Below are positions 33,950 to 42,257 of a DNA stretch of 57,223 bases, piece after piece. Made by a program: the position numbers and the translations under genes. The stretch is from the NCBI GenBank assembly GCA_020832725.1, contig JAFIEC010000251.1:1-57223 (forward strand), given 5' to 3'. How positions within the stretch are numbered: the first letter of the stretch is position 1; every line of letters begins with the position of its first letter. The stretch comes from Paracoccaceae bacterium. Its GTDB lineage: Bacteria; Pseudomonadota; Alphaproteobacteria; Rhodobacterales; Rhodobacteraceae. A model generated the notes under the pieces. It did no database searches. It was not told where the DNA came from and saw only the letters and a list, made by a program, of their open reading frames with translations.

Positions 33950-35154
33950 TCCCAGCCGTTTTCCTTGGAGTTCAGAGGATATTCCATAGCCCGCGCAGAC
34001 GGCAACTGCCAGCCATCGGGAATGCAAAGGTGGTGGCGATCCAGGTCCCCGACCGTGGGTGCGCCCAGCAGGCCCATCACGCGAAGGGTTTCCGTGCGCA
34101 GCATCTCGATGACATCGGCGGCCCCCTTCTCTCCCCCGACCGTTACTCCGAAAAGCGGTGCCCGGCCCGTCATGACTGCCGATGCCCCCAGCGCGAGCGC
34201 CTTTGCGATATCGCTGCCACGGGAAAAGCCGCTGTCGACGATCACGGGAACCCTGCCCTCGATGCGATCGAGGACGGCAGGCAGGGCGCGGATGGCGGGA
34301 AGTGCGGAATCCAGCATCCTGCCGCCATGGGTGCTGACGATCAGCGCATCGGCGCCCACCGAGACCGCCCGCTCTGCGTCATCGGGCGCTAGGATGCCCT
34401 TGACGATCAGCCGCCCGTCCCAGGCGCGGCGCAATGCGTGCAGATCCTCCCAGGTCACCGAGTCCGACTTGGGCATCGCGCGACCCATTGGAGCGGAGGT
34501 GAACCGGCTGCGGTAGCTCTCGGGCAGGTTCTCGTAGCGGGGCAGGCCGGTTGTCATCGCATAGCGCGCCAGGACGCCGAGCAGCCACCGCGGGTGTGAA
34601 AGGACATCAAGCAGGTTGCGCCGCGACGGCCGGAAGGGCAGCGTGAAGCCGTTGCGGAAATTGTACTCCCTGTTCGAGGGGACCGGCACGTCCACGGTGA
34701 CCACCAGCGCCTCGAAGCCGGCCCGGGCCACCCTTGCCACAAGCTCCCGCGAGAGGTTCTTGTCCGGCCAGATGTAGAGCTGGAACCACTTGGCGAGCCC
34801 CTCGATCTCGGCGATACGTTCGATCGCGGTCAGCGAGCCCGTGGCAAGGGTAAAGGGAATGTCGGCTGCGGCGGCCGCGCGCGCCACCTGCAGTTCGCCC
34901 TGATAGGCCATCAGCCCGGCCGCACCCGTCGGCGCCACCACAAGCGGTGCCGCGATCTCCCGGCCGAGTAATGTCGTCCGCGTCGTGCGTTGCGAGACGT
35001 CGATCAGCGTGCGTGGCAGGAACTTGATCTCGTCCAGTGCATCGCGGGCGGCTGCGAGGGCCTTTTCGTCCTCGGTCCCGCGGTCGACGAACTCGAAGAG
35101 CCCGCGCGGAAGCCGCCGGCGCGCTGCCGCCCTGTAATCTGCGACGTTGTACAC
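33946..35154 (-). CDS. FMN-dependent alpha-hydroxyacid oxidase/dehydrogenase (LldD/GOX family)
   Basis: 402 residues from a GTG at 35154 preceded by GGGAGGA; an upstream GTG at 35184 lacks a site. Family motifs are present: APLVVAPTGAAGLMAYQGEL, WFQLYIWPDK, the catalytic His in VSTHGGRMLDSALP, the FMN-phosphate loop VDSGFSRGSDIAKALALGAS and LIVKGI. The usual SNHG before the catalytic His is STHG here. It oxidises an L-2-hydroxy acid to the keto acid, passing electrons to oxygen or quinone. With the D-specific dehydrogenase in the same operon, both enantiomers could enter through one keto acid. Confidence 0.9.
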   Translation of the reverse strand: MYNVADYRAAARRRLPRGLFEFVDRGTEDEKALAAARDALDEIKFLPRTLIDVSQRTTRTTLLGREIAAPLVVAPTGAAGLMAYQGELQVARAAAAADIPFTLATGSLTAIERIAEIEGLAKWFQLYIWPDKNLSRELVARVARAGFEALVVTVDVPVPSNREYNFRNGFTLPFRPSRRNLLDVLSHPRWLLGVLARYAMTTGLPRYENLPESYRSRFTSAPMGRAMPKSDSVTWEDLHALRRAWDGRLIVKGILAPDDAERAVSVGADALIVSTHGGRMLDSALPAIRALPAVLDRIEGRVPVIVDSGFSRGSDIAKALALGASAVMTGRAPLFGVTVGGEKGAADVIEMLRTETLRVMGLLGAPTVGDLDRHHLCIPDGWQLPSARAMEYPLNSKENGWE

Positions 35155-35294
35155 ATCATCCTCCCGGCCCCATCGCTGCAGCACATAGGGCGTTGCACAA
35201 GCGAAGGAATACAGATATTGATTATCCTATAGTGCGAAAAGCTTCAATCTATCAATATACGAGAAGCCCGCACATAAACGAGGAGGAGAACCCG
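35155..35294. promoter_or_regulatory. Divergent promoter region between the hydroxyacid operon and tctCBA
   Basis: 140 bp with an AT-rich centre (about 35205-35260) in contrast to its GC-rich surroundings. It must hold promoters for both directions and probably the IclR site. Plus-strand candidates include TTGCAC (35194-35199) with TATTGA 17 bp later; none is strong. AGGAGGAG precedes tctC. Confidence 0.6.
35226..35255 (-). promoter_or_regulatory. Candidate promoter of the hydroxyacid operon
   Basis: On the minus strand, TTGATA (35255-35250), 18-bp spacer, TATAGG (35231-35226). The leader to the GTG at 35154 would be about 65 nt. Confidence 0.5.
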
Positions 35295-36278
35295 ATGCAC
35301 GTCTCGATTTCGCGCAGAATCCAAGCGATCTGCCTTGCCGCCGGCATGGCGCTGGGCCTTGGCAGCGCGCCTGCGCTCTCGCAAGCCGGGCTTGGCGGCC
35401 CGGTGTCGCTGGTGGTTGCCTATGCACCCGGCGGCGCGACCGACCTGATGGCAAGAACGCTGTCCGACCCGCTGTCCGCCGCCCTTGGAGAGACCGTTCT
35501 GGTCGAGAACCGCCCCGGTGGCGGCACCATCGTCGGCACGCTCAGTGTTCTGAACGCGGCACCCGACGGGCGGACCCTGCTCTACGGAACCAACGCGACC
35601 CTGCTCAACCAGATCCTCCGGGACTACGAGAATTATGATCCGGTCGAGGACCTGACCCCGGTCGCGGTCGTGGCGACGCAGCCGCTTGCGGTCATCGCGC
35701 ATCCCTCGCTGCCCGCCGACACGATCGAGGAGCTGGTGGCGCATGCACGTGCGAACCCGGGAGCGGTGAACTTCGCGTCCTCGGGCAACACATCGCTTCA
35801 GCACATCGCCGGCGAGATGCTGGGATCGGTGGCCGAAATCGACATGCTCCACATCCCCTATTCGGGAGCCGGTCCGGCACTGATCGATCTGCTTGCGGGG
35901 CGCGCGGATATCATGATCACGTCGCTGGTGGGTGTGCGCGAACATATCGAATCCGGCGCGCTGAAGCTGCTTGCGACGACGGGCCCGGAGCGCTCTCCGT
36001 CGGATCCGGATGTGCCGACCGTGGCCGAAGCCGGCTATCCCGGCTTCAACGCCATGTCGTTCCAGGCGGTATTCGGACCGCGCGACCTGCCGGACGAGAT
36101 CGTGGCAAAGCTCAATGAGGGGCTGCGCGAACTCGTCACCGATGAGCTGAAGGCGTCGATTCTTCAGCGCGGGATGGTGCTGGAGATTTCCAGCCCGGAA
36201 GAGATGCGGGCCTACCTGACCGAGCAGCGCGAGACGTTCAGCCGTATCATCTCCGAGACAGGTATCGTTCTGCAGTGA
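35295..36278 (+). CDS. tctC: TctC/Bug family periplasmic binding protein
   Basis: 327 residues from the ATG at 35295, with AGGAGGAG just upstream. The signal peptide ends near residue 30 (APALSQA). The mature protein shows the Bug-family landmarks: VSLVVAYAPGGATDLMARTL, VENRPGGGTIVGT, NPGAVNFASSGNTSLQHIAG, HIPYSGAGPALIDLLAGRAD and VPTVAEAGYPGF. These proteins bind carboxylates (or amino acids and vitamins) in a Venus-flytrap cleft. It is the receptor for the TctB-TctA permease encoded downstream, and its divergent neighbours suggest a 2-hydroxy- or 2-keto-acid ligand. Confidence 0.92.
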   Translation: MHVSISRRIQAICLAAGMALGLGSAPALSQAGLGGPVSLVVAYAPGGATDLMARTLSDPLSAALGETVLVENRPGGGTIVGTLSVLNAAPDGRTLLYGTNATLLNQILRDYENYDPVEDLTPVAVVATQPLAVIAHPSLPADTIEELVAHARANPGAVNFASSGNTSLQHIAGEMLGSVAEIDMLHIPYSGAGPALIDLLAGRADIMITSLVGVREHIESGALKLLATTGPERSPSDPDVPTVAEAGYPGFNAMSFQAVFGPRDLPDEIVAKLNEGLRELVTDELKASILQRGMVLEISSPEEMRAYLTEQRETFSRIISETGIVLQ

Positions 36279-36347
36279 ACTGTGTCGTATGAGTGAGGGG
36301 GCGGCACTTCGCGTGCCGTCCCTTCGCGTAACAGAGGACCTCCCGCC

Positions 36348-36797
36348 ATGCGTCAGGTCGACAGCAGCAGTTTGATCGGCGGCGCGATCATGATCGTTGC
36401 AGGGGCGGGTGTCGCCATTCATGCAGGGACGCAGCTGAATCTCGGAACGTTGCAGCGCATGGGCCCTGGCCTGTTCCCGGCGGTACTGGGCCTGATGCTG
36501 GCCACGCTTGGGCTTCTGACGGTCGCCACCGCTTTCGGGCAGGCACGCCGGGCCGGACGTCCTGAATACGGGCCTGCGCTTGCGGTTCTCGGCGGGCTGG
36601 GTGTCTTTGCCCTGACGATCGATCGCTTCGGCCTGCTTGTCGCGATCCCGCTGCTGGTGATCATCTCGTCGCTGGCAAGCCGCCGCCGCCGCCTGGTGCC
36701 GCTTGTGGTCCTGACGGCGGGGCTGTGCCTGGCCGCATGGGGGATTTTCGTACTGGGCTTCAATCTGCCGGTCCGCCTGCTGAAGTGGGACCCGTGA
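36348..36797 (+). CDS. tctB: TctB family small permease subunit
   Basis: 149 residues with four hydrophobic helices, the usual TctB form: LIGGAIMIVAGAGVAIHAGT, the conserved LGTLQRMGPGLFPAVLGLML, and two C-terminal helices. Its stop overlaps the tctA start (TGATG, 36795-36799). Works with TctA in proton- or sodium-driven uptake. Confidence 0.9.
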   Translation: MRQVDSSSLIGGAIMIVAGAGVAIHAGTQLNLGTLQRMGPGLFPAVLGLMLATLGLLTVATAFGQARRAGRPEYGPALAVLGGLGVFALTIDRFGLLVAIPLLVIISSLASRRRRLVPLVVLTAGLCLAAWGIFVLGFNLPVRLLKWDP

Positions 36798-38335
36798 TGG
36801 ACGCGGCCTCCGTCCTTCTGGGAAATATCGCACTCGGGCTCGGGACCGCACTGCAGCCGGAGAACCTCTTCTATTGTGCCCTTGGTGTCTTTCTTGGGAC
36901 CCTCGCAGGGGTCATCCCTGGCATCGGCACGCTGGCGGCCATGTCGCTGTTGTTTCCGCTGACGTTCCACCTTGGGCCGACCGCAGCGCTGGTGATGCTT
37001 GCGGGCATCTACTACGGCACGACCTATGGCGGCTCCACCACGTCGATCCTGCTGAACCTGCCGGGCACGCCATCGGCCTCGGTCACTGCGATCGATGGCT
37101 ATCCGATGGCGCAGACAGGACGCGCGGGCGTCGCGCTCTTCATGACGACTGTCGCCTCGTTCGTGGGCGCCTCGATCGGCATCATGCTGATGATGATCTT
37201 TTCGCCTGCGATTGTCGGTATCGCGCTGCAGTTCGGGTCCACCGAGTATTTCTCCCTTATGGTTCTCGGCCTTGTCGTGGCGGCGACAATGTCGGCCGAT
37301 TCTCCACTCAAGGGCCTTTCGGCCATTGTCGTGGGCATCCTCTTCGGCCTTGTGGGGCTCGACATCTACACGGGTGCCGAGCGCTTTACCTTTGGCGTGC
37401 CCAGCCTTTTCGACGGCATCAGCATTGTTGCCCTTGCCATGGGGCTGTTCGGGATATCCGAGATCATCGGCAGTATCCGTAGCGGCGAGTCGCGTGTCGC
37501 CGCGATCGAGAAAGTGTCCATGCGCTCGATGCTGCCCTCGCGCGACGATGTGCGGCGTTCCCGGTGGCCTTTGCTGCGCGGGGCGGGTGTCGGGTCGTTC
37601 TTCGGAACCTTGCCGGGTACCGGCGGCACCATCGCCTCCTTCGTGTCATATGCGATCGAGAAACGGATCTCCCGCGAGCCGGAGCGGTTCGGCAAGGGTG
37701 CGATCGAAGGGATCATGGCCCCGGAATCCTCGAACAACGCCGCTGACCAGACAGCCTTCATTCCGACGATGGCCCTCGGCATCCCCGGAACTGCCTCCAT
37801 GGCAATGATGCTCGGGGTGCTGATGATTCACGGCCTCTCGCCGGGGCCGAGCCTGCTTGGCAACCAGCCTGCGCTGTTCTGGGGGCTGATCATGAGTTTC
37901 TGGATCGGCAACCTGCTGCTGTTGCTGATCAACATTCCCATGATCGGGCTCTGGGTGCGCCTGCTGAACACCCCCTACAACTATCTGTATCCGGCGATCC
38001 TGGTCTTTGTCTGCCTGGGCACCTACAGCGTGGCGAACAACACCATCGATATCTGGTTCGTGATCCTGTTCGGCGCGATCGGCTATGGGGCGCGGCTGCT
38101 TTCCTATCCCATGCCACCGATCCTGCTCGGCTTTGTCCTGGGACCCCTGATCGAAGAGCATTTCCGCCGTGCGATGCTGTATTCCCGGGGGGACCTCACG
38201 ACCTTCGTGACGCAGCCCATCAGCGCGACGTTTCTTGCGCTGTCCGCCCTGGTGCTGATGTTGTCGGTTGCGATGTGGCTGATACGGACAACGCGCCACG
38301 CTGAGAAAGCGGATGGTGGCACCGCCGGGCAATGA
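36797..38335 (+). CDS. tctA: TctA family large permease subunit
   Basis: 512 residues with about eleven or twelve helices; normal family length. The start at 36797 overlaps the tctB stop; the frame upstream is a shadow. Hallmarks are LGTLAGVIPGIGTLAAMSLLFP, YYGTTYGGSTTSILLNLPGT, GVGSFFGTLPGTGGTIASFV and PESSNNAADQTAFIPTMALG. It forms the transmembrane channel of the TTT system. It converges on the nitroreductase gene 46 bp away, with no clear terminator between. Confidence 0.92.
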   Translation: MDAASVLLGNIALGLGTALQPENLFYCALGVFLGTLAGVIPGIGTLAAMSLLFPLTFHLGPTAALVMLAGIYYGTTYGGSTTSILLNLPGTPSASVTAIDGYPMAQTGRAGVALFMTTVASFVGASIGIMLMMIFSPAIVGIALQFGSTEYFSLMVLGLVVAATMSADSPLKGLSAIVVGILFGLVGLDIYTGAERFTFGVPSLFDGISIVALAMGLFGISEIIGSIRSGESRVAAIEKVSMRSMLPSRDDVRRSRWPLLRGAGVGSFFGTLPGTGGTIASFVSYAIEKRISREPERFGKGAIEGIMAPESSNNAADQTAFIPTMALGIPGTASMAMMLGVLMIHGLSPGPSLLGNQPALFWGLIMSFWIGNLLLLLINIPMIGLWVRLLNTPYNYLYPAILVFVCLGTYSVANNTIDIWFVILFGAIGYGARLLSYPMPPILLGFVLGPLIEEHFRRAMLYSRGDLTTFVTQPISATFLALSALVLMLSVAMWLIRTTRHAEKADGGTAGQ

Positions 38336-38381
38336 CGGCCTCTTCGGAGAGCGGCGTCACTGGCGGCGGGCCACGTCCCCC

Positions 38382-39194
38382 CTATTTCAAGGGAAAGCCA
38401 AGCGCTGCGAGGGCCGAGCGCAGCCGGTCACGACCGCGCAGGGATTGTGCCGTCGCAACGCGTTCCGCGCATTTCACCGACCAGGGCTCTGCATTGGCCA
38501 TCTTCTGACCGCCATAGAAGGCGGCGCTTTGCGCGTCATAGGCATCGACATGGGCCCATTGGGGCTCCAGCGCGTAACGTTCCCGATGCAGCACGGCGTC
38601 CTGAGCGAGGCGCGGCTTGATCGCGGCGGGGTGCTCCGGATCCGGATGGCCGACGCACATGCCGAAGACCGCAAAGCTCCTCTCGGGCAGGTCCAGAAGC
38701 GCTGCCACCTCTTCGGGGTGGTTTCGCATCCCCCCGATATAGACGATCCCGAGGCCCAGCGCCTCGGCCGCAAGGGCCGCATTCTGAGCCGCGAGCGCGG
38801 CATCGACACAGGCGACAACGAAGAGTTCGAGATAATCAACCCCCTCCACATCCAGGTCGCGACGACGTGCCGCCCCGTGCATGCGGGAGAGATCGGCGAT
38901 CCAGACCATCTGCAGCGGCGCGACGCGCACATGCTGCTGTCCACCCGCAAGGCGCGCAAGCTCGGCGCGGCGGGCGGCATCTTCCACCGCGACGACGCTC
39001 CAGGCCTGAAATCCCGACGACGTGGATGCCGATTGCGCCGCGGCCACCATCGCCTCGATCGTGCCCTCGGGAAGCGCATGGTCGAGATACTTGCGGACCG
39101 AGCGATGAGACAGAAGATGCTCGGGCAGGGCGGGCACGTGTGGCAACGCCACATCCTGCCCGTACCTCTGGCGCAGAAGGTCTGCGATGCTCAT
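38382..39194 (-). CDS. Nitroreductase family flavoprotein (NfsA-like)
   Basis: 270 residues from the ATG at 39194, overlapping the dioxygenase stop (ATGA). FMN-binding region HRSVRKYLDHALPEGTIEAM and AAAQSASTSSGFQAWSVVAV match NfsA/FRP-type oxidoreductases; GLGIVYIGGMRNHPEEVAALL and FGMCVGHPDPE are also typical. It reduces nitro, quinone or flavin substrates with NADPH. The coupling to a TauD-type dioxygenase suggests it supplies reduced flavin or acts on the same compound; this is inference. Confidence 0.88.
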   Translation of the reverse strand: MSIADLLRQRYGQDVALPHVPALPEHLLSHRSVRKYLDHALPEGTIEAMVAAAQSASTSSGFQAWSVVAVEDAARRAELARLAGGQQHVRVAPLQMVWIADLSRMHGAARRRDLDVEGVDYLELFVVACVDAALAAQNAALAAEALGLGIVYIGGMRNHPEEVAALLDLPERSFAVFGMCVGHPDPEHPAAIKPRLAQDAVLHRERYALEPQWAHVDAYDAQSAAFYGGQKMANAEPWSVKCAERVATAQSLRGRDRLRSALAALGFPLK

Positions 39195-40108
39195 GCCGCA
39201 CGCTCCAGGGGGGCGAGGGTCGCGCGCACGAAATCGGGGTCGAAGACCCGGTCCGCGCTCACCTGGCAACGGATCATCATGCGCGGCTCGTCGGGCCGGT
39301 AATCGGCAACGGCGTTGTGCAGCGAAACAAGGTTGTCCCAGATCAGGACGTCACCCACAGACCAGCGATGACGGTGGATGTACTTCTCCTGCAACTGGTG
39401 GTCGAACAGGAACTGCAGCACCTTGTCGCTCTCGCCCGGCTCCAGCTCGTTGATGCGCGTGGCATAGCCGGGATTCGCGTATAGCGCGCGTTCCCCGGTG
39501 ACCGGATGGGTTATGAAGATCGGGTGGACCGAGGGCGGACGCTTGGCCTTCTGTTCGGCTGTCAGGGGCGCCCGTGTGCTGCCGGGCCGCGCGCGCATGG
39601 ACTCCCAGAACTTCTCGAAATCATGGGTCACGGTCATGCCGTCGAGGCGTGCCTTCATCTCGTCGGGCAGATCGCGAAAGGCGGCCTTGGTGTCCGCGAA
39701 GAGCGTATCGCCAAGCGGTTCCCCATCCCGGTAGGGGACGTGCAGGGCATGAAGGACGTTCACATATCCGATCGTCGCATTATACGACATGTCCGTGTGC
39801 CAATCCTGCCCGGCATCGGCCAGGCCCAGCGGTTTTCCATCCTGCCGCATGTTGGAAAGGGTCATCACTTCGGGATGCTCGGGGTCGTTGAACGATCCGC
39901 TGACCGAAATCTGCAGCCCGCCGAACCGACCCGAGAATGCCTTGAGTGCACCCGGGGTCATGCTCTGGCGGGGAAAGCAGACAAAGCCGTGATGCCCCAG
40001 CGCCAGGATGATCCTTGCGAAATCCTCGCCCGGTACCGGCTTCGACAGGTCGATCCCGGTGATGCGCGCGCCGAATGCCCCATCCGCCTCTTTCGTCTGG
40101 ATCTGCAT
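39191..40108 (-). CDS. TauD/TfdA family Fe(II)/2-oxoglutarate dioxygenase
   Basis: 305 residues from the ATG at 40108. The frame is open far upstream, but that part is antisense to the GntR gene. The iron triad is His104 and Asp106 (DWHTDMSYN) and His264 (LVSLHNAVADYR); the 2-oxoglutarate arginine is in PRMMIRCQV (Arg276 or Arg280). The N-terminus GARITGIDLSKPVPGEDF is typical. Relatives act on taurine, alkyl sulfates, phenoxyacetates or propionates. The substrate is unknown here. Expression is from a promoter overlapping a dyad that the divergent GntR protein may bind. Confidence 0.9.
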   Translation of the reverse strand: MQIQTKEADGAFGARITGIDLSKPVPGEDFARIILALGHHGFVCFPRQSMTPGALKAFSGRFGGLQISVSGSFNDPEHPEVMTLSNMRQDGKPLGLADAGQDWHTDMSYNATIGYVNVLHALHVPYRDGEPLGDTLFADTKAAFRDLPDEMKARLDGMTVTHDFEKFWESMRARPGSTRAPLTAEQKAKRPPSVHPIFITHPVTGERALYANPGYATRINELEPGESDKVLQFLFDHQLQEKYIHRHRWSVGDVLIWDNLVSLHNAVADYRPDEPRMMIRCQVSADRVFDPDFVRATLAPLERAA

Positions 40109-40147
40109 CTTTCCCCCGTATCTGGCTGACCAACTCGCTTGCCGCAG

Positions 40148-40175
40148 ACTATATAATGTCATAACAAGTGTGCAA
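40148..40175 (-). promoter_or_regulatory. Promoter of the dioxygenase-nitroreductase operon
   Basis: On the minus strand, TTGCAC (40175-40170), 16-bp spacer, TATAGT (40153-40148). A plus-strand TATAAT (40152-40157) lies in the same stretch and may serve the GntR gene. Confidence 0.6.
40157..40166. promoter_or_regulatory. Candidate GntR (HutC type) operator TGTCATAACA
   Basis: Near-perfect 10-bp dyad (TGTYATRACA) in the spacer of the minus-strand promoter and just after the plus-strand TATAAT, so one dimer could silence both directions. Confidence 0.45.
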
Positions 40176-40195
40176 GACCTTTGTCGGAGGCCGCG

Positions 40196-40951
40196 TTGGA
40201 AGGCGAAACCCTGAGAGCAAGATCTGCGGGCAGTTTGCAGGAGCAGGTCCTGAACAGCTTGCTCCAGCGCATCGGGAGCGAGTTCGGCCATGGTGCGCTG
40301 CTGCCCGGAGAGGTGGCCCTCTGCCAGCAATATGGCGTCAGCCGCATAACGATACGCGCCGCACTGGCCCGCCTGGTGGAGAAGGGTCTTCTGATCCGGA
40401 AGCAGGGTGTCGGCACATTCGTCGCGGGCCGCGAGACGACCCCCCGCAGCTTTTCGCTGCTGGGGTTTCTTGACGAGATCCGTGCCCATGAATACCGCGT
40501 CATGATCTCCGAGGTCACCCAGGCACCCGGGGATGTCGCGCGTGCGCTCGCCATCGAGGCCGGCTCGGCGGTGCAGCATCTGCGCTGCGTGATCCAGCGC
40601 GACGATGATGCGCTGACCGTCTCGGACAGCTGGACAGCGACCGGCTCGGGCCGTGAACTGACGGAGAGCGACCTGCGTTCGGGCATTCCGTCGGTTCAGG
40701 CCATGGCCTATCGTGTCGGTGCCCGAATCGAGCGCGCGGAACAGGTTCTGGAGCCCGTTGCGCTCGCCCCCGAATATGCCCCTCTTCTGGAGCTGGTTCC
40801 CGGCAGCCCGGTTCTGCGCGCGCGCCGCACCTACTTCGAAACCGGCGATCGCCCGGTCCAGTTCGCCGTGATCCATTACCATCCGACCCACTTTCGTTTC
40901 GATGTTGACCTGGTGATGCGCGGCCAGCCGCAGGATCCGATCGCCCGCTAG
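40196..40951 (+). CDS. GntR family regulator, HutC subfamily
   Basis: 251 residues from a TTG at 40196 with GGAGG 5 nt upstream; a TTG at 40181 has no site. The winged helix (about 12-75) has LLPGEVALCQQYGVSRITIR then AALARLVEKGLLIRKQGVGT. The C-terminal UTRA domain (about 90-245) contains RDDDALTVSDSW and VLRARRTYFETGDRPVQFAV. It probably represses its own operon and the divergent dioxygenase operon until a small effector binds. Confidence 0.9.
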   Translation: MEGETLRARSAGSLQEQVLNSLLQRIGSEFGHGALLPGEVALCQQYGVSRITIRAALARLVEKGLLIRKQGVGTFVAGRETTPRSFSLLGFLDEIRAHEYRVMISEVTQAPGDVARALAIEAGSAVQHLRCVIQRDDDALTVSDSWTATGSGRELTESDLRSGIPSVQAMAYRVGARIERAEQVLEPVALAPEYAPLLELVPGSPVLRARRTYFETGDRPVQFAVIHYHPTHFRFDVDLVMRGQPQDPIAR

Positions 40952-40995
40952 GCCGATCAGGGCAAGTGACGCAGACAAACACGGAGAGCCTTGCA

Positions 40996-41838
40996 ATGCG
41001 GCTGATCAGCTATGACGCATCCGGAGCCACATGGGGCGTTGCCATGGGTGATCGGGTGATCGAGGGACGGCACCTTCTCGGGGGACGTATCGCGGGCATC
41101 CGCGCATTGCTGGAGGCCGGCCTGCTTGCCGACGCATTGGCAGAGGCGTCCGGCCAATCCGGGAGCCTGAGCCTCGACGAGGTCGATCTGCTGCCAGTCA
41201 TTCCGGAGCCCGGTGCCTGTTTCTGCATCGGGCTCAACTATGCCGATCATGCATCCGAGACAGGCAAGGCCGCACCGGCGCATCCCCGAATCTTCCTGCG
41301 CGGCCCGCAATCTCTTGTGGGGGCGGGCGCGCCGATCAGGCGGCCTCGTGCCTCCGGGCAGCTGGATTTCGAGGGCGAGCTTGCCGTCGTCATCGGCAGG
41401 GCCGGACGACATGTGCCCGAAGAACGGGCGCTGGATCATGTCGCTGGCTATACCTGCTTCATGGATGGCAGTCTCCGCGACTGGCAGAAGCACAGCACCT
41501 CGGCTGGCAAGAATTTCGCGGCGACAGGAGCGCTGGGCCCGGCCATGGTGATTGCCGACGCGGTCCCGAACCCGGGCGCGCTTTGCCTGACAACGCGCCT
41601 GAACGGGGTCGTCGTCCAGCAATCGAACACATCGAGGATGATCCATTCGATCCCGTCGCTGATCCGCTATCTCTCGACGATGGTCACGCTGCAGCCCGGC
41701 GATGTCATCTGCACCGGTACGCCCGAAGGTGTCGGCAGTCGGCGTGTCCCGCCCCTCTGGATGAAGCCGGGGGACAGGATCGAGGTCGAGATCGAGGATG
41801 TGGGCGTTCTGCGCAATCCGATAGCAGAGGAGGAATGA
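40996..41838 (+). CDS. Fumarylacetoacetate hydrolase (FAH) family protein
   Basis: 280 residues from the ATG at 40996, with CGGAGAG 7 nt upstream. The FAH fold motifs are clear: CIGLNYADHASETG, the metal site Glu126/Glu128 (LDFEGELAVVIG) and Asp157 (CFMDGSLRDWQ), and VICTGTPEGVGSRR. Members cleave C-C bonds of diketo acids, decarboxylate oxaloacetate or hydrate 2-keto-pentenoates. An Arg-Asp pair (RDWQKHSTSAGKNF) is kept. Coupled with the SnoaL-like gene by an ATGA overlap. The substrate is open. Confidence 0.9.
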   Translation: MRLISYDASGATWGVAMGDRVIEGRHLLGGRIAGIRALLEAGLLADALAEASGQSGSLSLDEVDLLPVIPEPGACFCIGLNYADHASETGKAAPAHPRIFLRGPQSLVGAGAPIRRPRASGQLDFEGELAVVIGRAGRHVPEERALDHVAGYTCFMDGSLRDWQKHSTSAGKNFAATGALGPAMVIADAVPNPGALCLTTRLNGVVVQQSNTSRMIHSIPSLIRYLSTMVTLQPGDVICTGTPEGVGSRRVPPLWMKPGDRIEVEIEDVGVLRNPIAEEE

Positions 41839-42257
41839 TCTTGGACACGATCGACCACGTCGAATGCGCACGCACGATCGCCCGGTTCTTCCGCGCGCTC
41901 GATACCGGCGATCACGAACAGCTTGTCCTGCAGATGTGTCCCGGGGGCGTCTGGTTCCGGAAGGGCGAGCGTCTTGCAGGGCGGGACGCGATCCTTGACG
42001 CGCTTCGGTCACGCCCGGCTGACAGGCTGACGCGGCATCTGGCAACCAACATCGTATCCGAGGAACAGGCAAGGGACCTGCGGAAGGCGCGCTGCACGGT
42101 TCTCACCTTTGCCGCGGATACGCGCATGGCCGGAGCCGTGCCCGAGCCTCTGCCTGCGTCCATCCTGGACTACGAGGATATCCTCGAGCGCCAGCCCGAC
42201 GGCCGTTGGCTGATCGCGGAACGGCGCTCGGCCAGGATCTTCTCGGCAACGCCCTGA
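41835..42257 (+). CDS. SnoaL-like (NTF2-fold) protein
   Basis: 140 residues. The ATG at 41835 overlaps the FAH stop and follows GAGGAGG. The pattern CARTIARFFRALDTGDHEQL, GGVWFRKGERLAGRDAIL and a C-terminal ILERQPDGRWLIAERR is the cone-shaped NTF2/SnoaL fold, found in small isomerases, dehydratases and ring-hydroxylating dioxygenase beta subunits. No catalytic assignment is possible. Its stop overlaps the MFS start. Confidence 0.75.
   Translation: MILDTIDHVECARTIARFFRALDTGDHEQLVLQMCPGGVWFRKGERLAGRDAILDALRSRPADRLTRHLATNIVSEEQARDLRKARCTVLTFAADTRMAGAVPEPLPASILDYEDILERQPDGRWLIAERRSARIFSATP

Noticed and set aside
39191..40996. A 601-codon reading of the TauD-type dioxygenase
   Set aside because: The first 296 codons are antisense to the GntR gene and lack homology; a proper start with a GGGGGAAAG site is at 40108.
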